Shown here piece after piece: positions 11,712 to 23,551 of a DNA stretch of 64,000 nt. The stretch's first letter is position 1, and every line of letters begins with the position of its first letter. Origin of the DNA: Nautilus pompilius (taxonomy: Eukaryota; Mollusca; Cephalopoda; Nautilida; Nautilidae). The stretch is taken from the NCBI GenBank assembly GCA_018389105.1, contig JACATO010002729.1, positions 1 through 64,000 of the forward strand, given 5' to 3'. The notes under the pieces are model-generated. The model did no database searches and was not told where the DNA came from. It saw nothing but the letters and a program-made list of their open reading frames with translations. Both the position numbers and the translations under genes were made by a program.

Positions 11712-11744
<33 letters not shown>
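11605..11744 (+). repeat. GA microsatellite with GATGAT interruptions
   Basis: (GA)n runs are interspersed with GATGATGA and GATGCGAGAG. It has the same composition as the large array at 8.5-9.6 kb but lacks the GTCAGTAC motif. Minus-strand Ser/Leu-rich frames across it are artefacts. Confidence 0.95.
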
Positions 11745-11748
<4 letters not shown>

Positions 11749-11989
11749 TAACTTATAGATTTCAAATCTCAACTTTCCTATATACGCCATGAAAAAGATC
11801 ACAGCGGAACATCTTGCATATCCCAGATTTTAAACTGTAGAGAAGCGAAGCACCTTAATTAATAAACAAATTGCCACATTTCTAATCACACTGAGCTAAA
11901 CGAGGTATTCCTTAGGGTGCAGAAGCTGGAGGGGCACCCGCCCGGTTCCCCATCAACCAGCTGAGCTTCTCTAGATTCCATAAGTGGTT
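11745..11989. other. Short non-coding stretch
   Basis: Nothing recognisable lies between the GA microsatellite and the GC-rich block. Confidence 0.4.
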
Positions 11990-12660
11990 TTTCCTCTTTC
12001 AACAGAAAAAGGTTAACGCGACCCAACAAGTGATGATTCAGTACTTTTCCAGGGAAATGGGAGGCGACAGGCGTGAAGGTTTTCTCGCCCCTTCGCCGCT
12101 CGTGTGTAGGAAATGGAGCGATGCCGAGATCTGTTTCCTACGGCGGCCCCGAGCGCGCGCCGATGGAAGGTGACGGATAAAGGCCCACCGTAGAACGTGC
12201 GTGCAGACACCGACGGACCACGGAGTTCTTTAATGAACTGTCGAGCCCCCGCCCCCGGCCATCGATCTGGTCCAAGAACAAGGCTGGTTGTGCGGTCCCA
12301 GACAGTCGATCGGGCCGACACCGGAAAGTGACCGGTTCGCTACATTCTTAAGGGGGAAAGCAAAAAAAAAAACACAAGCAACAACAAAGCAATCACACCT
12401 TAATGCCGGCGGCCTGCAGTCCAGACAAAGGGTTAGCGCCCTTCGGAAGGGTCCACTAAACGGAGGCTGTCCGAAAACCGTGAAGCGGGCCAGCGCTGGG
12501 GGCCGTTTTAACCCTTCCACCACCGACGTCTTCCCGGGAATGCGCTCCGTAAGGCGGATTAAATTGAAACTCCGGCGACAATAAAAGCGCCGGGGGAAGA
12601 CGGCAAATCGTCTTAAGAACAAAGCGCTAACCCGGTCCCCTGGCCACACACACACACAAA
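11990..12660. other. GC/CpG-richer block, possible CpG-island-like segment
   Basis: Base composition rises clearly above the flanks and CpG dinucleotides are frequent (for example 12120-12200 and 12450-12620). Frames stay open on both strands over the same bases (141 and 102 codons minus, 98 codons plus), as expected from GC-rich sequence with few stop codons. None has a recognisable motif. It may be a promoter-associated island, part of an unrecognised repeat, or a diverged exon. I cannot choose between them. Confidence 0.35.
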
Positions 12661-15600
12661 GACAAAATTAATATCTAACCCGAATATCTGAAATTGTTTA
12701 AAATCCAACCTGTCGACCTGTCGCGATTAATTACGCACCTTTCTGCCATTATTTCGATTTTTAAAACGTTTGTTTTACTTTTCCCAGCATATAAAAGAGT
12801 GGGACGATAATGAGACTGGGTTAGGTGTTCCGCACTTCTTGGAGTGATGACAAAAACCACAGAATAGATTGAACTATGCGGCGATTTCTCTTTACCTGTC
12901 CTTAAAATGTAGAGTACAGGAAAACGTCTAGACTCCCATTAATTGTTCCTACCTGCCGAGGTGTCACAGAGCACTAAAAGGTACAAGGCATCTTTGCGCG
13001 TACTGCAGACGGTACCTAAACAATGCAACGACGCAAACTTGATAAAAAATACAGGTATTTAATAATTACTATTAATCAACATTTTGCTGTCAATTCTTTG
13101 TATGGTGCTTCAACATTTCGTCCACTTGGATAGAGTTTTCAAAATCCGTTTTATTGTAATATCTTTAATGTGTAACATTTTCTGTGGTTTTTTAAATGTT
13201 CCATACAATATATACTTTGTAAACCCTGGATACTGCAGGTATAACAAGGGAAGAAAGTTTCGGGTTAGGATACAGCATCTTATTTTTTAAAAGCATTACT
13301 TCGGAGAGTCCAGTTTTATGGTGGCAAAAGGTACCTAGAGTCAAGGAAATGACCAGGTGTGCGTTCTTCAAGCCAGCCTCAGTACAGGTAAGTGCGGCCT
13401 GACAGTCCAAGATGCTGCCGAAATCGGTCATCTTCGCTACTTTTTTTTATAACCAAGATACTAATGTAGGGGCCTGTTACGTAATCTTTCTTTTATCGTT
13501 AAAGTCCTGCTTTAAGATGGATATTTCAATATTAATACACGATATCACAATTTTTTAAAGGGAAATTCGTAGATTTAAGGCAGCCTGATGAGAAGAGAGT
13601 CTTACACGCGCCTCTACAGTGTACCTACTGTGGGGATCAGAAAAATGCGGGTACCTTTAATTTAGAAATTTAAAAAAAATGTAATTAATGAAATGGCATT
13701 GAGAGTTTAGGGAAATTTAAAGGTAATGCGGCCCAATTTTTAAGACTTGGCTCTCAATCTTCAATTAGAAATAAATTATAAATATACTTCTTTTTTTGAA
13801 TTTTTTTCCCAAATTTTCTTCCAATGTTTACAAAATAACTCGCACATCCTTTGATTAAAACGTGATGCTGTAAGTTTTACAGTGAAAAATAGCGGGAAAT
13901 TTCGTACCAAAATCTTCAAATAAAGATCGGACAGAGTCCCAGTGGATGTTCTTGCTTGTCGTTAGACTCCGTTATACCTACCGGCTGTTGCAGCACTTTA
14001 CCTGTTGTTAATGCGGCCACACCTTAGTCGAACGAACCATAAGGCGGTAATTACGCTGTCTTTCGTCAATGAATACAGAACAAGTCCACTGTAAATACCC
14101 GTCATGCCATTGCAAAGACACCTTTAAAATCTGCGTATTTTTTTTTTAGCTTTTCTCTTTGAAAATCTTTAATCTCAAAAGAAATGTCTGCCATAAACCT
14201 GTCGTTTTTATCATGGTATTTTTAAGGGGATAATCCGTTACGGTTTGTCTTATGTTTCAGGGTACGAGAGGAGAATTGGTACCTGGCAAGAATCTGCATT
14301 AATAGAAGGACGAGGAGATGCCAGGGAATGAGGTTAGAATCATGCCAGGCGAGCCGAAAGAGAGCGTCGGAAAATGGCTAGAGAGAAATCTTTTACAGAC
14401 TTGTCAAGTTAACCTCTCTCTGATCTATTCCATCTTCAGACTCACCACTATCGTGCAGCTATTATGAGTCTGGAGGCTAAACCCTGTCGTTTGTTGTTGT
14501 TTCGGCTTTTAATGGGGTGGATGAAAACCCCAAATCGATGTTTCAGAATGTACACAGGTATCCTTGCCCTTTATCCCGCGTACATCTCGTTATTGATTAG
14601 AAAACTCGATATCCCCTCCGTGAATATTTATAACTAAATTATTCTGTCCATTGCATTAAAAGGAGACCGAGAATACTGTTTAGTTAACGGTTCAAAACCA
14701 TAACTATCTTCTCCTCATCTGGGCAGCTGTTATAACAGAGATCGTGAACTAACTTTGAGATGCAAAGTAAACTCTATGATAGCTGGTTGGGGTGTTCTTC
14801 GTGAGCCCACTCTCTGTCCCGCCCCACCTCCCATTCCTCGTCGTCAGCGAACAGGTCAACAGGTCGAGATCTCTGGGTGTCCAGAATAGTTCCATCTACT
14901 GTCGAAGCCATACAGAGATCGTCAAAAAAGCATTCTCGCAGAACCGCAGCCTTGACGATAACGGCGGTTCCTTTCCACTAGGCATCTGCCGCAAACGAAC
15001 GACGGATCGGAAAACCGATCGACTTTCAAACATATCGAACACTGAAATCACCTGTGGAGTGCCAAAGATTAACCCCGACGCCGCAATGTCCCGATATCCT
15101 GGTTTCTGTTTCTTCTGTCGGTGGCTCCGACTCCGAGCAGCCGTCGAATGTCGGAAATCGGAGTAACGGATTCTCTCTGCTACTGCATCTTTTTACCACA
15201 GCCTCGTGATCTTACCAAACAATAAGAATAGCCTTACCATTTCCTATGATGCTCCCTGAAGAAACTAGAAAGCCACTTTTACGTAGCAAGAAATGTCGCT
15301 AACAAGCAACTCACCGTAAGGCTGACAGATAGATTACTTATCGCGGTCTTTACCGAACCTATGTAACCGAGATCGCCTGATTTGATGCGTATGGAATGCT
15401 GGGTAGACCACAATAGACAACGTTTCTCTTTAAACTTTGAGAACTTCAACAAATAAGAGCTGCATTGCGTCCAAAATAGATTTCGCCTCGACAGTCTCTA
15501 GTGATAGAGTAGGCAGATTGATACTGCAGTTTTCGGAAAGACTTTGGAAACCTTAAGCCAACAATTTCTTTTACTTACTTCACCCAGTTCATTAAACTGA

Positions 15601-17517
15601 AGATTTTAGATAAATTAAATTCATTTTCTCTTTAAATTGTTCGCTGTTGTAAATAACCGGTAGAGAACAAGAATTTAAGAGCGATTTTTTGAAGTTATGC
15701 CTTTCTGACAAAAGGTACATTAACGGAACTTCTTGAATAGTAAATTTTGTGGTGAAAAATTATTCTGAAAGTGGATCTTTAAAATAACATCGCATTTTTT
15801 TTAAATACTGCGACTCTAGATATGTGGCAATTAGATTTCTTATATAATTTCTTGAAATGTGAAATGGAAATTTTGATTTATTGTATTAAAATACTCTTTA
15901 GCACTCAAATGGCAGCTAAAACTTGGCTTTGGGGTATTTTCTGCAGAGACTGGCGCGTTATTAAATTCCTCTAAGCTTTTTGAGAGATATCAGCAGCGGA
16001 TACCTCTGAAAGGAATTATGCATTCCAACGTACTCTCTGATTTAAGTGATCGCCTCTAGCGAATTTCTTTTGGTCCTGTAGCCGGCACAAGTCGAGGGGC
16101 AGAAGCGATATGGGTATAAGCAATTGATTTACCCCTGCTCAGAGAAGGGACCTCTAGAAATGGAAAATAAATTAGTAGTGTAATAATACTTTGCATCATA
16201 AAAGAGGAAATCTCACCAACAAAACCTGAAGTAGGTATAACACACCCCCGCGCGCACATATTCTAGAACAATTTGATTGTTACTTTTCCAAAGGCGGTAA
16301 GAAAATCAATTACATGGGGCTACGTGGAGTTTTAGACACTGTGAAAAAGCCGAAGTTGTACTTCACGAACTGCTGCCGTGGTCAGGGTCAGGCCAGGATA
16401 GACTCATTCAGCTTAAAATGAACACTTTATCATACAAAGAATTTGTAATTACTGTCTTTAAAAGGCACCAATAGAGTGAAGGTTTCTGTGTATATATTTG
16501 TGCTATATTTCACCTTTAAATTAATATAAACGTCTTATTAAAATGATTATATTTGTTGCGCTAACATCCAGTTCTTTATTTTAAAAAACCAAATACATAC
16601 TGTAATATTAAAAAGCAAAAAGCGTTCAGATGTAAGCTTTTAGAATTTGCAGAACGATTATAAATATTACATCTGCCCAGTTTTGATTTTAGATGCTCAA
16701 GAAAAGACCCACTGGATGTATTCATCATAATTTAGGCTTCTGAGTCCATGAGCAGCGACAAATTCTTTATTTGGTATAGTTACCTACCAATCAGCAACGT
16801 ATCTGGCGCATCTATCACGAAAGAATTTTAGTAATTTACATTTGTAAAACATCGAATGGATAAACATTTTCCTATTCTAGATTATTTGAACGTATTGCTC
16901 GCTGAGTCTTGCATACCGTAAACAACTGTCATTTGCTACTTTCCAAATTTTTATAAAAACTTTGATAAAAAGAATATAAATATATTTACAAAATCAGTGA
17001 TTTTACATCAGACCCTGTCTCTTTTACTGCCAGACTGCGAAACTTCCCTTCTATGTTAAAGTTCAGGTATCGGAAGCTGAGAGGACAAAAACCCGTAATA
17101 TTGTTAACAAAATACATTATGGAAAATAACGTGGCAACAGGAAGGTGACGGCTTCAAGACCAACCAACCGCTGTTACCGTCTGAGACAGGAGAAACAAAC
17201 ACCTACCGAAAATCACCATCAGTGCGTGCAAAGGAAAGGTGTCCAGGGATAAATCCTGATGATGGCGACAGGGAGAGGTCGCCAAAACGTCTGTTATCTG
17301 GTTAGTAATACTAATAAGGTGGTAGGAAACGCTCGTGCTAACCGCCCAGTTTCTATTAGCGGGACGTCGCCAATAACTATCCATTCTCCTACATGTATCG
17401 TTAATTGCTAGGTAATAAAACAGTAGATTCTAATTTAAAACACGTTAACATTCTTATCCTAATAGCGGCACTGACGCCTAAATTAACGACGCTATTTTTG
17501 GCTTTTTTGTTCTTAAC
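12661..17517. other. Long AT-rich stretch without recognised features
   Basis: No transposon, RNA gene or convincing exon is seen. The longest frame is 124 codons on the plus strand (14792-15166). It has no recognisable domain, is of a length that can occur by chance, and is not called as a gene. Confidence 0.4.
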
Positions 17518-17543
17518 GAGGATGATGATGATGATGATGATGT
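17518..17543 (+). repeat. (GAT)n microsatellite
   Basis: About eight uninterrupted GAT units followed by GTCATT. Confidence 0.9.
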
Positions 17544-19021
17544 CATTAAAGCAATTCTTAATGGCTCTATAAATCTGGTCAGCAGCAGAGTTGTATACTT
17601 TTGTCTGCGCCCTGTACAGCTCACCAGTAACGAGTTTTATTTGCCAAACGGTTCTAGTGCTAAACTAAAAACATTAGGTAATAGAAGAGAAATCGCCGCC
17701 TAATTGGCATCCTTCGTTCTCCCTAATAAACCTTTCGTTGTTTTTGTTATCTCCGATCGTTCGTTTCTTGGCAAACTCTGAAGCTTCCAAGGGCATTTAT
17801 TTTAACCCGCCAAGGGCTGATAGACGTGTAGGCTTCCGAGATGACAATCTGATTGATGGGCTAAAAGAAAAGATAATTGATAACGCTTAGAGAAAGCGAA
17901 GCCCGACAAAAGAGCTGCAGTGGACAGTGGAAATTGTCAAAGTAATAATCTAATGACCTGTCATGCGAAGCATGGACCAGTTTGTCACGTGTAAACTGTA
18001 TCTGTCTATCTAGAGGCATAGATGGCACTAGTGAAGTCTGTCGGTTAGTTTTCTTTAACGACCTTTGTTCCCCTTTGTCCATGCCCTCGGTGCCGAATAA
18101 TGACGTTATCTCTGATTGGAAGGCGACGCAAATGGACCCTGCATCACCCTTTCTACTCTAAAAAGAAATTAAGTAAATACAAAATGTTTGCAACTCGGAA
18201 GTTTAATCGTGCCAGGTTTCCAATCGAATATTTCTCTTTTCTTATTTATGCCAATAATGTAATTTGGAAAGCAACTCAATGTTTTGTATTTTCAGGTTTG
18301 TAGGCGCTCATCTGTTGGTTAATAAACTGTACCCTAAACCAATGTCTAACATGTCAAAAGACAGCAGCGAACTGAAGTTTGAGGCAGAGCTGGATTTGAA
18401 GACATTAGCGATCCTTTCACGTGTATCAAAGGCATTCGGTGGATTTCGAATTGTAAATTTTCTTTGACATCTTTCTACTTATCCTTCCGGGAGAAGACTC
18501 TCACCAGGTGTCGTCTTTACTGGCTCGCATAGAGAATCAAAAGAACACGTTTCTTTTGCGGTATTCACTTGATATTAAATCTGAAAGAGGAAAATCGCTT
18601 GAAGATCATGTAAAAGTAGTCTTTGGGGAAATTGTTAAAGATGATGTTGTCAACTGGAGGCTGGTGCTCGTTTGCAGTTGTCAAGGTCTTTCGTTGAGTC
18701 CTGGATAAAAGGTACATTCCTTACCTGCACATGCTGACAAAGTGGGAGAAAAAACCCTTATACTTTAAATCCAATTTGTCGACTCTACTTAAATGATTTG
18801 CTCATATATCAGCCTTAATTCCATTCCGTTGTTGGTAAAACTATTACCATGTTCACACTCTACCAAACTAGTTTAATTTTTGTTTAAATTCAACCGCACA
18901 CGATTAATATGCTCATTAAAGAATTTTGTAGTTTATGAACCAGTACGATAGAATATTTATTTAGTTAATTTTGGAAACAGAAGCATTTCTTGCCATTTAC
19001 CCGCTTTAAATATTTCTATTA
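17544..19021. other. AT-rich stretch, nothing recognised
   Basis: Short frames of 66-73 codons only. No family similarity or RNA structure is recognised. Confidence 0.4.
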
Positions 19022-19224
19022 TGATCTCTCTCTCTCCTCTCCCCCCCATCTCTCTGTACTGACGCCATATCTCTCCTGACGTCATCTCTCTCTCTGTACT
19101 GACGCCATATCTCTCCTGACGTCATCTCTCTCTGTGTATTGACGTCATATCTCTCCTGACGTCATCTCTCTCTGTGTATGACGTCATCTCTCTCTGTACT
19201 GACTCATCTCCTCTCTCTCTCTCT

Positions 19225-19257
<33 letters not shown>

Positions 19258-19259
19258 CT

Positions 19260-19297
<38 letters not shown>
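19022..19297 (-). repeat. CT-rich compound satellite with TGACGTCA palindromes
   Basis: This is the reverse-orientation relative of the 8.5-9.6 kb array. GTACTGAC occurs at 19056, 19096 and 19196, the first two exactly 40 bases apart. Between and after them lie five perfect 8-bp palindromes TGACGTCA at 19077, 19117, 19140, 19157 and 19179, separated by CT runs. From about 19207 the array becomes plain (CT)n. TGACGTCA is the consensus cAMP-response element, but here it is most simply part of the repeat unit. Confidence 0.95.
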
Positions 19298-19300
<3 letters not shown>

Positions 19301-19850
19301 CTACCTCATAACTGTTATTTCTATTACATAGTCGAGTAACTCTGTGATCTTTGGTATTAATCTAGTTGCCTTTACCCTGTTTAGAAGACTATTTAGAATT
19401 CATTTAAAGAAACTTGTTTTGTTCTTTTATAATATGTTTATTTATTTCCTGTTAGTTAACTAGGAGAACGTCTTGTATAAGACATATTCCTATAAGCTTC
19501 CATCAGATCATTTTTAACAAGGAACACAATTGACTTTACGCCAACTCTTTTAAAGTTGATAACACTGCATCATCTCCCATTATTTCCGAAAATATTTTCA
19601 AAAGAACATATAAGATGTTGAACTAAATCTTCAGGTTAAATAATGTGGGGGGGGAACATTTTTCTGACGACTGAAAATTATATTTACAATGAATTCGACA
19701 GTTTATTTTATTATGGCTCGAGTCCAGTAGTCAAGGAAACTGGTGGCTTTAAGTTCCTTCCCTAAGTATATCCAACGTATCTGAACTAATAGGCAAACGC
19801 GACAAATATGAATAAAACAATTAGAAGCCCAGTTTCAATATTATTAGTGC
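19298..19850. other. AT-rich stretch, nothing recognised
   Basis: No features are recognised between the CT array and the SINE. Confidence 0.4.
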
Positions 19851-20170
19851 CAGGAGGTAATGTGGCTCAATGGTGAGTGTGTTGGCTTCAGGACCTAAAG
19901 GTCCTGGGTTCACTTCCCGCTGCCGGCACATTGTTGTGACCCTTGAGCAAGGTACTGTACTGGCATTGCTCCAGTTGCTGCTGGGGAGTGGCCTGTGTAG
20001 GCCCTCAGACAGAGGAACCAAGGGCGGGGGACGCTCTATAGCCATGACAGAGGCGAGTCTCCTATAACAAGGAAAAGTCAGAAGGATAAACCACTGCTGA
20101 AGACAGAGGCACTGGACCAAAGAGCGCATAACGACGGTGCAACGCATCCCACTCTTATGAATGAGTGATC
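19851..20170 (+). mobile_element. tRNA-derived SINE
   Basis: The 5' end looks like a tRNA gene. An A-box-like TGGCTCAATGGT lies at 19863-19874 and a B-box-like GGTTCACTTCC at 19907-19917. Between them is a strong anticodon-arm-like hairpin, CAGGACC-TAAA-GGTCCTG. Downstream lies a non-tRNA body beginning TGTGACCCTTGAGCAAGGTACT, a module that resembles a central domain shared by several animal SINE superfamilies (I do not name which). The body runs to a GACGAAGAAGAT-type tail near 20170. Similar words on the two sides (ATATTATTAG before, ATATTATCAG after) may be the target-site duplication. SINEs like this encode no protein and depend on a partner LINE. The antisense 108-codon frame here is a shadow. 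Confidence 0.75.
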
Positions 20171-20439
20171 GACGAAGAAGATATTATCAGTTGCGAATGG
20201 GTTTTGTTGTATTTTAAATAGAATTTTCTAAGATTAGAACCATCATTCCATTCTAGTTGTGGGTCGTCTCCGAACCTTGACTTAGGAACATTTTAATGCA
20301 CCCATTTAGAATCGCTGCTACTGGTAGGAGACACACCACCCACTCTCAAGCTGTGGGTCCGTCGAACTGCTTGAGTTTCTTCACAGCTGCCCCACAAGTG
20401 GCAGTAACCTTGGAGACAGTCGGTGGACACTTTACGAAT
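20171..20439. other. Spacer between SINE and tRNA-like relic
   Basis: Nothing recognisable. Confidence 0.35.
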
Positions 20440-20520
20440 TGTTCTCGAGTCAGCGGCTGTGTGATAGCCGCCCGCTCGCTGCAGCTGAAGGTCTGGGTTC
20501 GATTTGTTTTGGAGACAGAT
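20440..20520 (+). repeat. Possible second tRNA-like (SINE head) relic
   Basis: TGTGATAGCCGCCCGCTCGC followed about 35 bases later by GGGTTCGATTTG resembles a degraded A box and B box with the usual spacing (B box near 20494-20505). No clear body or duplication is seen. It may be an eroded SINE head. Confidence 0.35.
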
Positions 20521-20616
20521 TTCTTTTTTTGTGGGGGGCGACCACTTTTAATCCATGTTGTTTACTGTTTAGCATCAGTTCTTTGGCGTGGGTGTCTCCG
20601 ACTAATCCAGTTTTAG

Positions 20617-20846
20617 CTACACAAGATATTTTTTATAATGACCTCTCGATTTTGGATGTGATAAGGGGTAAGTTTGTCGATGTCAGCGAGCTGTTGTACG
20701 ACTCCAACGGCCGCATCACCAGCGGCAACCTTTACGTTCTGGATCCGGCGAAAAGCGCACCTGACTGTAAAGAGGTCAGCGTAGAAACGCCAACGATGAT
20801 CAAGTTTCACTTTACAAGCACCGGTTACCGGACTCACCCGCCAGAG
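20617..20846 (+). CDS. Candidate internal exon of an unrecognised protein
   Basis: Within a 198-codon open frame, the segment after a possible acceptor (CTAAT followed by CCAGTTTTAG, ending 20616) and before a possible donor (CCAGAG then GTCC at 20847) reads as a well-mixed protein sequence of about 76 residues. It includes DLSILDVIRGKFVDVSELLY, SNGRITSGNLYVLDPAK and VETPTMIKFHFTSTGYR. Amino-acid use is balanced, with a single cysteine and no low complexity. The codons are GC-richer than the surrounding DNA, unlike the repeat-derived frames in the rest of the ORF. I do not recognise the family. The acceptor has a poor pyrimidine tract and the donor is weak, so exact borders are inferred. No neighbouring exon was identified in this window. 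It could be a true exon or an unusually good chance frame. Confidence 0.4.
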
Positions 20847-20868
20847 GTCCTTTCTCCTACCTTTACAT

Positions 20869-20902
20869 TCTCTTCTCTCTCTTCTTCTCTCTCTCTCTCT
20901 CT

Positions 20903-20938
<36 letters not shown>

Positions 20939-20971
20939 ATCTCTCTCTTCTCTCTCTCTCTCTCTCTCTCT
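20869..20971. repeat. CT microsatellite
   Basis: (CT)n with TTC interruptions. It encodes the Ser/Leu tail of the overlapping open frame, which is therefore not real protein. Confidence 0.95.
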
Positions 20972-21561
20972 GGAATTCGAGCCGTTCCGTCTTACGGGAT
21001 CCATGAAAACCCAGCAAGCATTCTCAACTTCTTGACATATTCTTTTAGTTTCTCGATTAATAGCATTTCTGTTCGTTTCTCACGTTTTTGATAGAATCCT
21101 AAATCGATCTTTTTTTTCCTTTTTATTTTATTGTTAATCAAATATTCAAAATCCTTTTTTTGTTGTTTGCTTACGTCTGATGTAACTCTAACTACAACTT
21201 AACCTTTAGCGAAATTTATTAACTTTTACTTTGTCATCTCTCGTTCATTTAATCTCCTGATATAATAAGTTTTAAACTTCAAAGTCTCTTTGATCCGCCA
21301 CGGGCAAATCGCTGTTATAATTTTCAGGAAGCAGAGTTATTATTGTTCACCAGCGATTCTGTTGTAAAAGCTGCACAATGATGATGATAAATTAATAGGG
21401 AATCAAAAGCAAAATGGAATCGGTGGTAAGCACATCAATCATAGTCACAAAGTCACCAGGGTACTGCTATTCTGATCACGGCGAAAACTCACCAATCGCA
21501 TAAGTCACGAGAAATTCAAATTCACTTTTACGTGAAATGAAGAATTTTTAAAATATAAATA
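20972..21561. other. AT-rich stretch, nothing recognised
   Basis: No features are recognised before the pogo-like element. Confidence 0.4.
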
Positions 21562-22137
21562 CAGTCGACCTCCCCCCCCCATAATCGCGGTCCCGGTTAT
21601 TCGCGGAATTTTCCTTAGAACCCGACTAATGATTGTTCGTGGAAACCCCCGCATATTCGCGGAATCGCAAATATCTTCCGCGATTTTTTAATGGCTTTTT
21701 TCGTAGCAATATATTTTTTCAGGCTTTTTAACGCTAAATTATTTAACAACAATAAATTTACTAATTTTGTAAATAAATACTAACGTAATTCAGCAAAATA
21801 TCGATATAAAATAAACGCTATTGGCTGGAGGTTTGAAAGTAGCCAATCCGAGAGCGGTATTCGTCTCCTTGCTGCTGATTGGCTGCTGCCCACGAGGCGC
21901 TGTCTCGGGCAGATGCAGCCCCGCATCATCCCAGTTTACCGCGTGTAGCTATCTCGAGTGTTTCGCTGAGTGTTGTATTTTTTATTAAATTATTATTATA
22001 TATTTACTTATATATTTTTTATTATATTTTGACGTTTATTGGCATTTTTATGGACCATGTCCGATATTCGCGGTTTTTCACTCTTCGCGGGTGCTCAAGG
22101 GACGTAACCCCCGCGAATACCGGGGGAGGGACAACTG
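21562..22137. mobile_element. Pogo/Tigger-like non-autonomous DNA element
   Basis: The left end reads CAGTCGACCTCCCCCCCCCA, then TAATCGCGGTCCCGGTTATTCGCGG. The reverse complement of the right end reads CAGTTGTCCCTCCCCCGGTA followed by TTCGCGGGGGTTACG. The two therefore form diverged terminal inverted repeats starting CAGT, with TA immediately outside on the left as expected for pogo/Tigger insertions. Sub-terminal words (TTCGCGGAA, CCGCGATTTT, CGATATTCGCGG) repeat the TIR theme. The roughly 576-bp body holds no transposase remnant that I recognise. The 98-codon frame inside it has no DDE or DNA-binding motifs. I infer a MITE mobilised by a pogo-type transposase elsewhere in the genome. Confidence 0.75.
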
Positions 22138-23551
22138 TTATATATATAAATTATAAAATGAAAAAGGAATTTTAAGTACAATAAATAAGGTTTATTTTCA
22201 GTTAATCCCTGGTCGTTAATATCCAATTATAGGGACATCAAGTTAAAAAAATTAAAAGGATAGCTATTAAGAAAGTTCTCGCTTAGCTCTCAATATACGC
22301 ATCTGTCTTTATTTTAATGCATCCCACCTTATAGTTTTCCCATTCGAATCTTTGTATGCATCTGTCTGCCTTTCTCGCGGATTATTTTATTTTCAGTGTT
22401 TCGACCCCGATTCGATGCATATATAAGTTGTAATTACGTCATCTCCGAGCGACGTGGTATCGATCCTCGGTTGCATGAGTCACATAAGGTTATTTACAGC
22501 CAAGTATTCTCCGGGACCGTCAGTAGGTCTGTCTTTTTCTTTTTGTCTGGTATTAATTGTCAGTCGAAATTATAAACCTCATTTTCTTGGCCATCGGACA
22601 CCGAGAGAGGAGTACCTGTAGGCTCTGTGTGTTCTGACAGTGTAGATGTCGGGTAAAGCGACAGCACGCCGGTAGCCCGGGGTCGATATATAGAAGGTGC
22701 GCTACATGGCAGGAACTAAAGCTGACGCTACAACGAGATAATTAGCTTCTGTTTACTACTAAATATAACGTTACAGCTTTTTTCTTTCAGGAATAAAATC
22801 ACGCGATTTCATTTTATTGTTTTATTTAAATTCGAAAATGCCTTTTAAATTAGTAATTAGGATCAAAACCGAAACTAGCTACAACCCGCCATCGGTGTTG
22901 TCAACTTTATTAATGTTAAAAAAGTATTTTATTAGATGAAGGAAACAAAGTGATTTATGCAGGGGATATTTGTTGGTTAGGGCACCAATAACGTTTACAA
23001 GTGGTCACGGTCAGCCACACCTGGCCTTTGCTTCGATATCATCTTATTTTTCATATCTTGTTCGTGTTCTGTTGTGCTCTCCTTCGTTTAAATAAGCTGA
23101 AGACTCGATTTTATGAAAAATATGAAATCATTTTTAATTGACGCGGCCATATCTATCCTCTTTGTCGGGGCAGCTGTTACACAGGGGGCGTTAAAAATTA
23201 TCGGGACACCAAATATAAACCGCACTTGAAAACGTAATTTATATCAGGCGACTAATGCGAATTTTAAGCGTTTGTTTCCTTTCCTACAGTGACTGCCTCT
23301 TCCAAAAATGTATAGAGATGCATGAAAATTTGGCGGTGTTCATAAAATAACATGGAGGACTGAACGTTAATCCCTTCATCATTCATTTTTAATAATACCG
23401 CGGTTCTTCCGAGAAATGTAACAATGGCTGATTCGATTTGACAGGCTTAGGTAATGGATTTCATGGCGACTTTGCTGTTGATGTTTCGATGTACGGGTTT
23501 ATCATTGTACGATAGAGGAAGCATTAGGCAGACGTTGTCGACTCATTCTAA
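22138..23551. other. Intergenic/intronic sequence, nothing recognised
   Basis: No gene or repeat is recognised. Confidence 0.4.

Noticed and set aside
12230-12655. 141-codon minus-strand ORF
   Set aside because: It lies in a GC-rich block where stop codons are rare and frames are open on both strands. The sequence has no recognisable family.
14792-15166. 124-codon plus-strand ORF
   Set aside because: No domain, repeat or homology is recognised. The length is within what chance can give in 64 kb, and there are no splice or promoter cues.
20296-20616. 106-codon plus-strand ORF
   Set aside because: It overlaps a tRNA-like relic and has no protein-like features. Only the later segment of the neighbouring frame looks coding.
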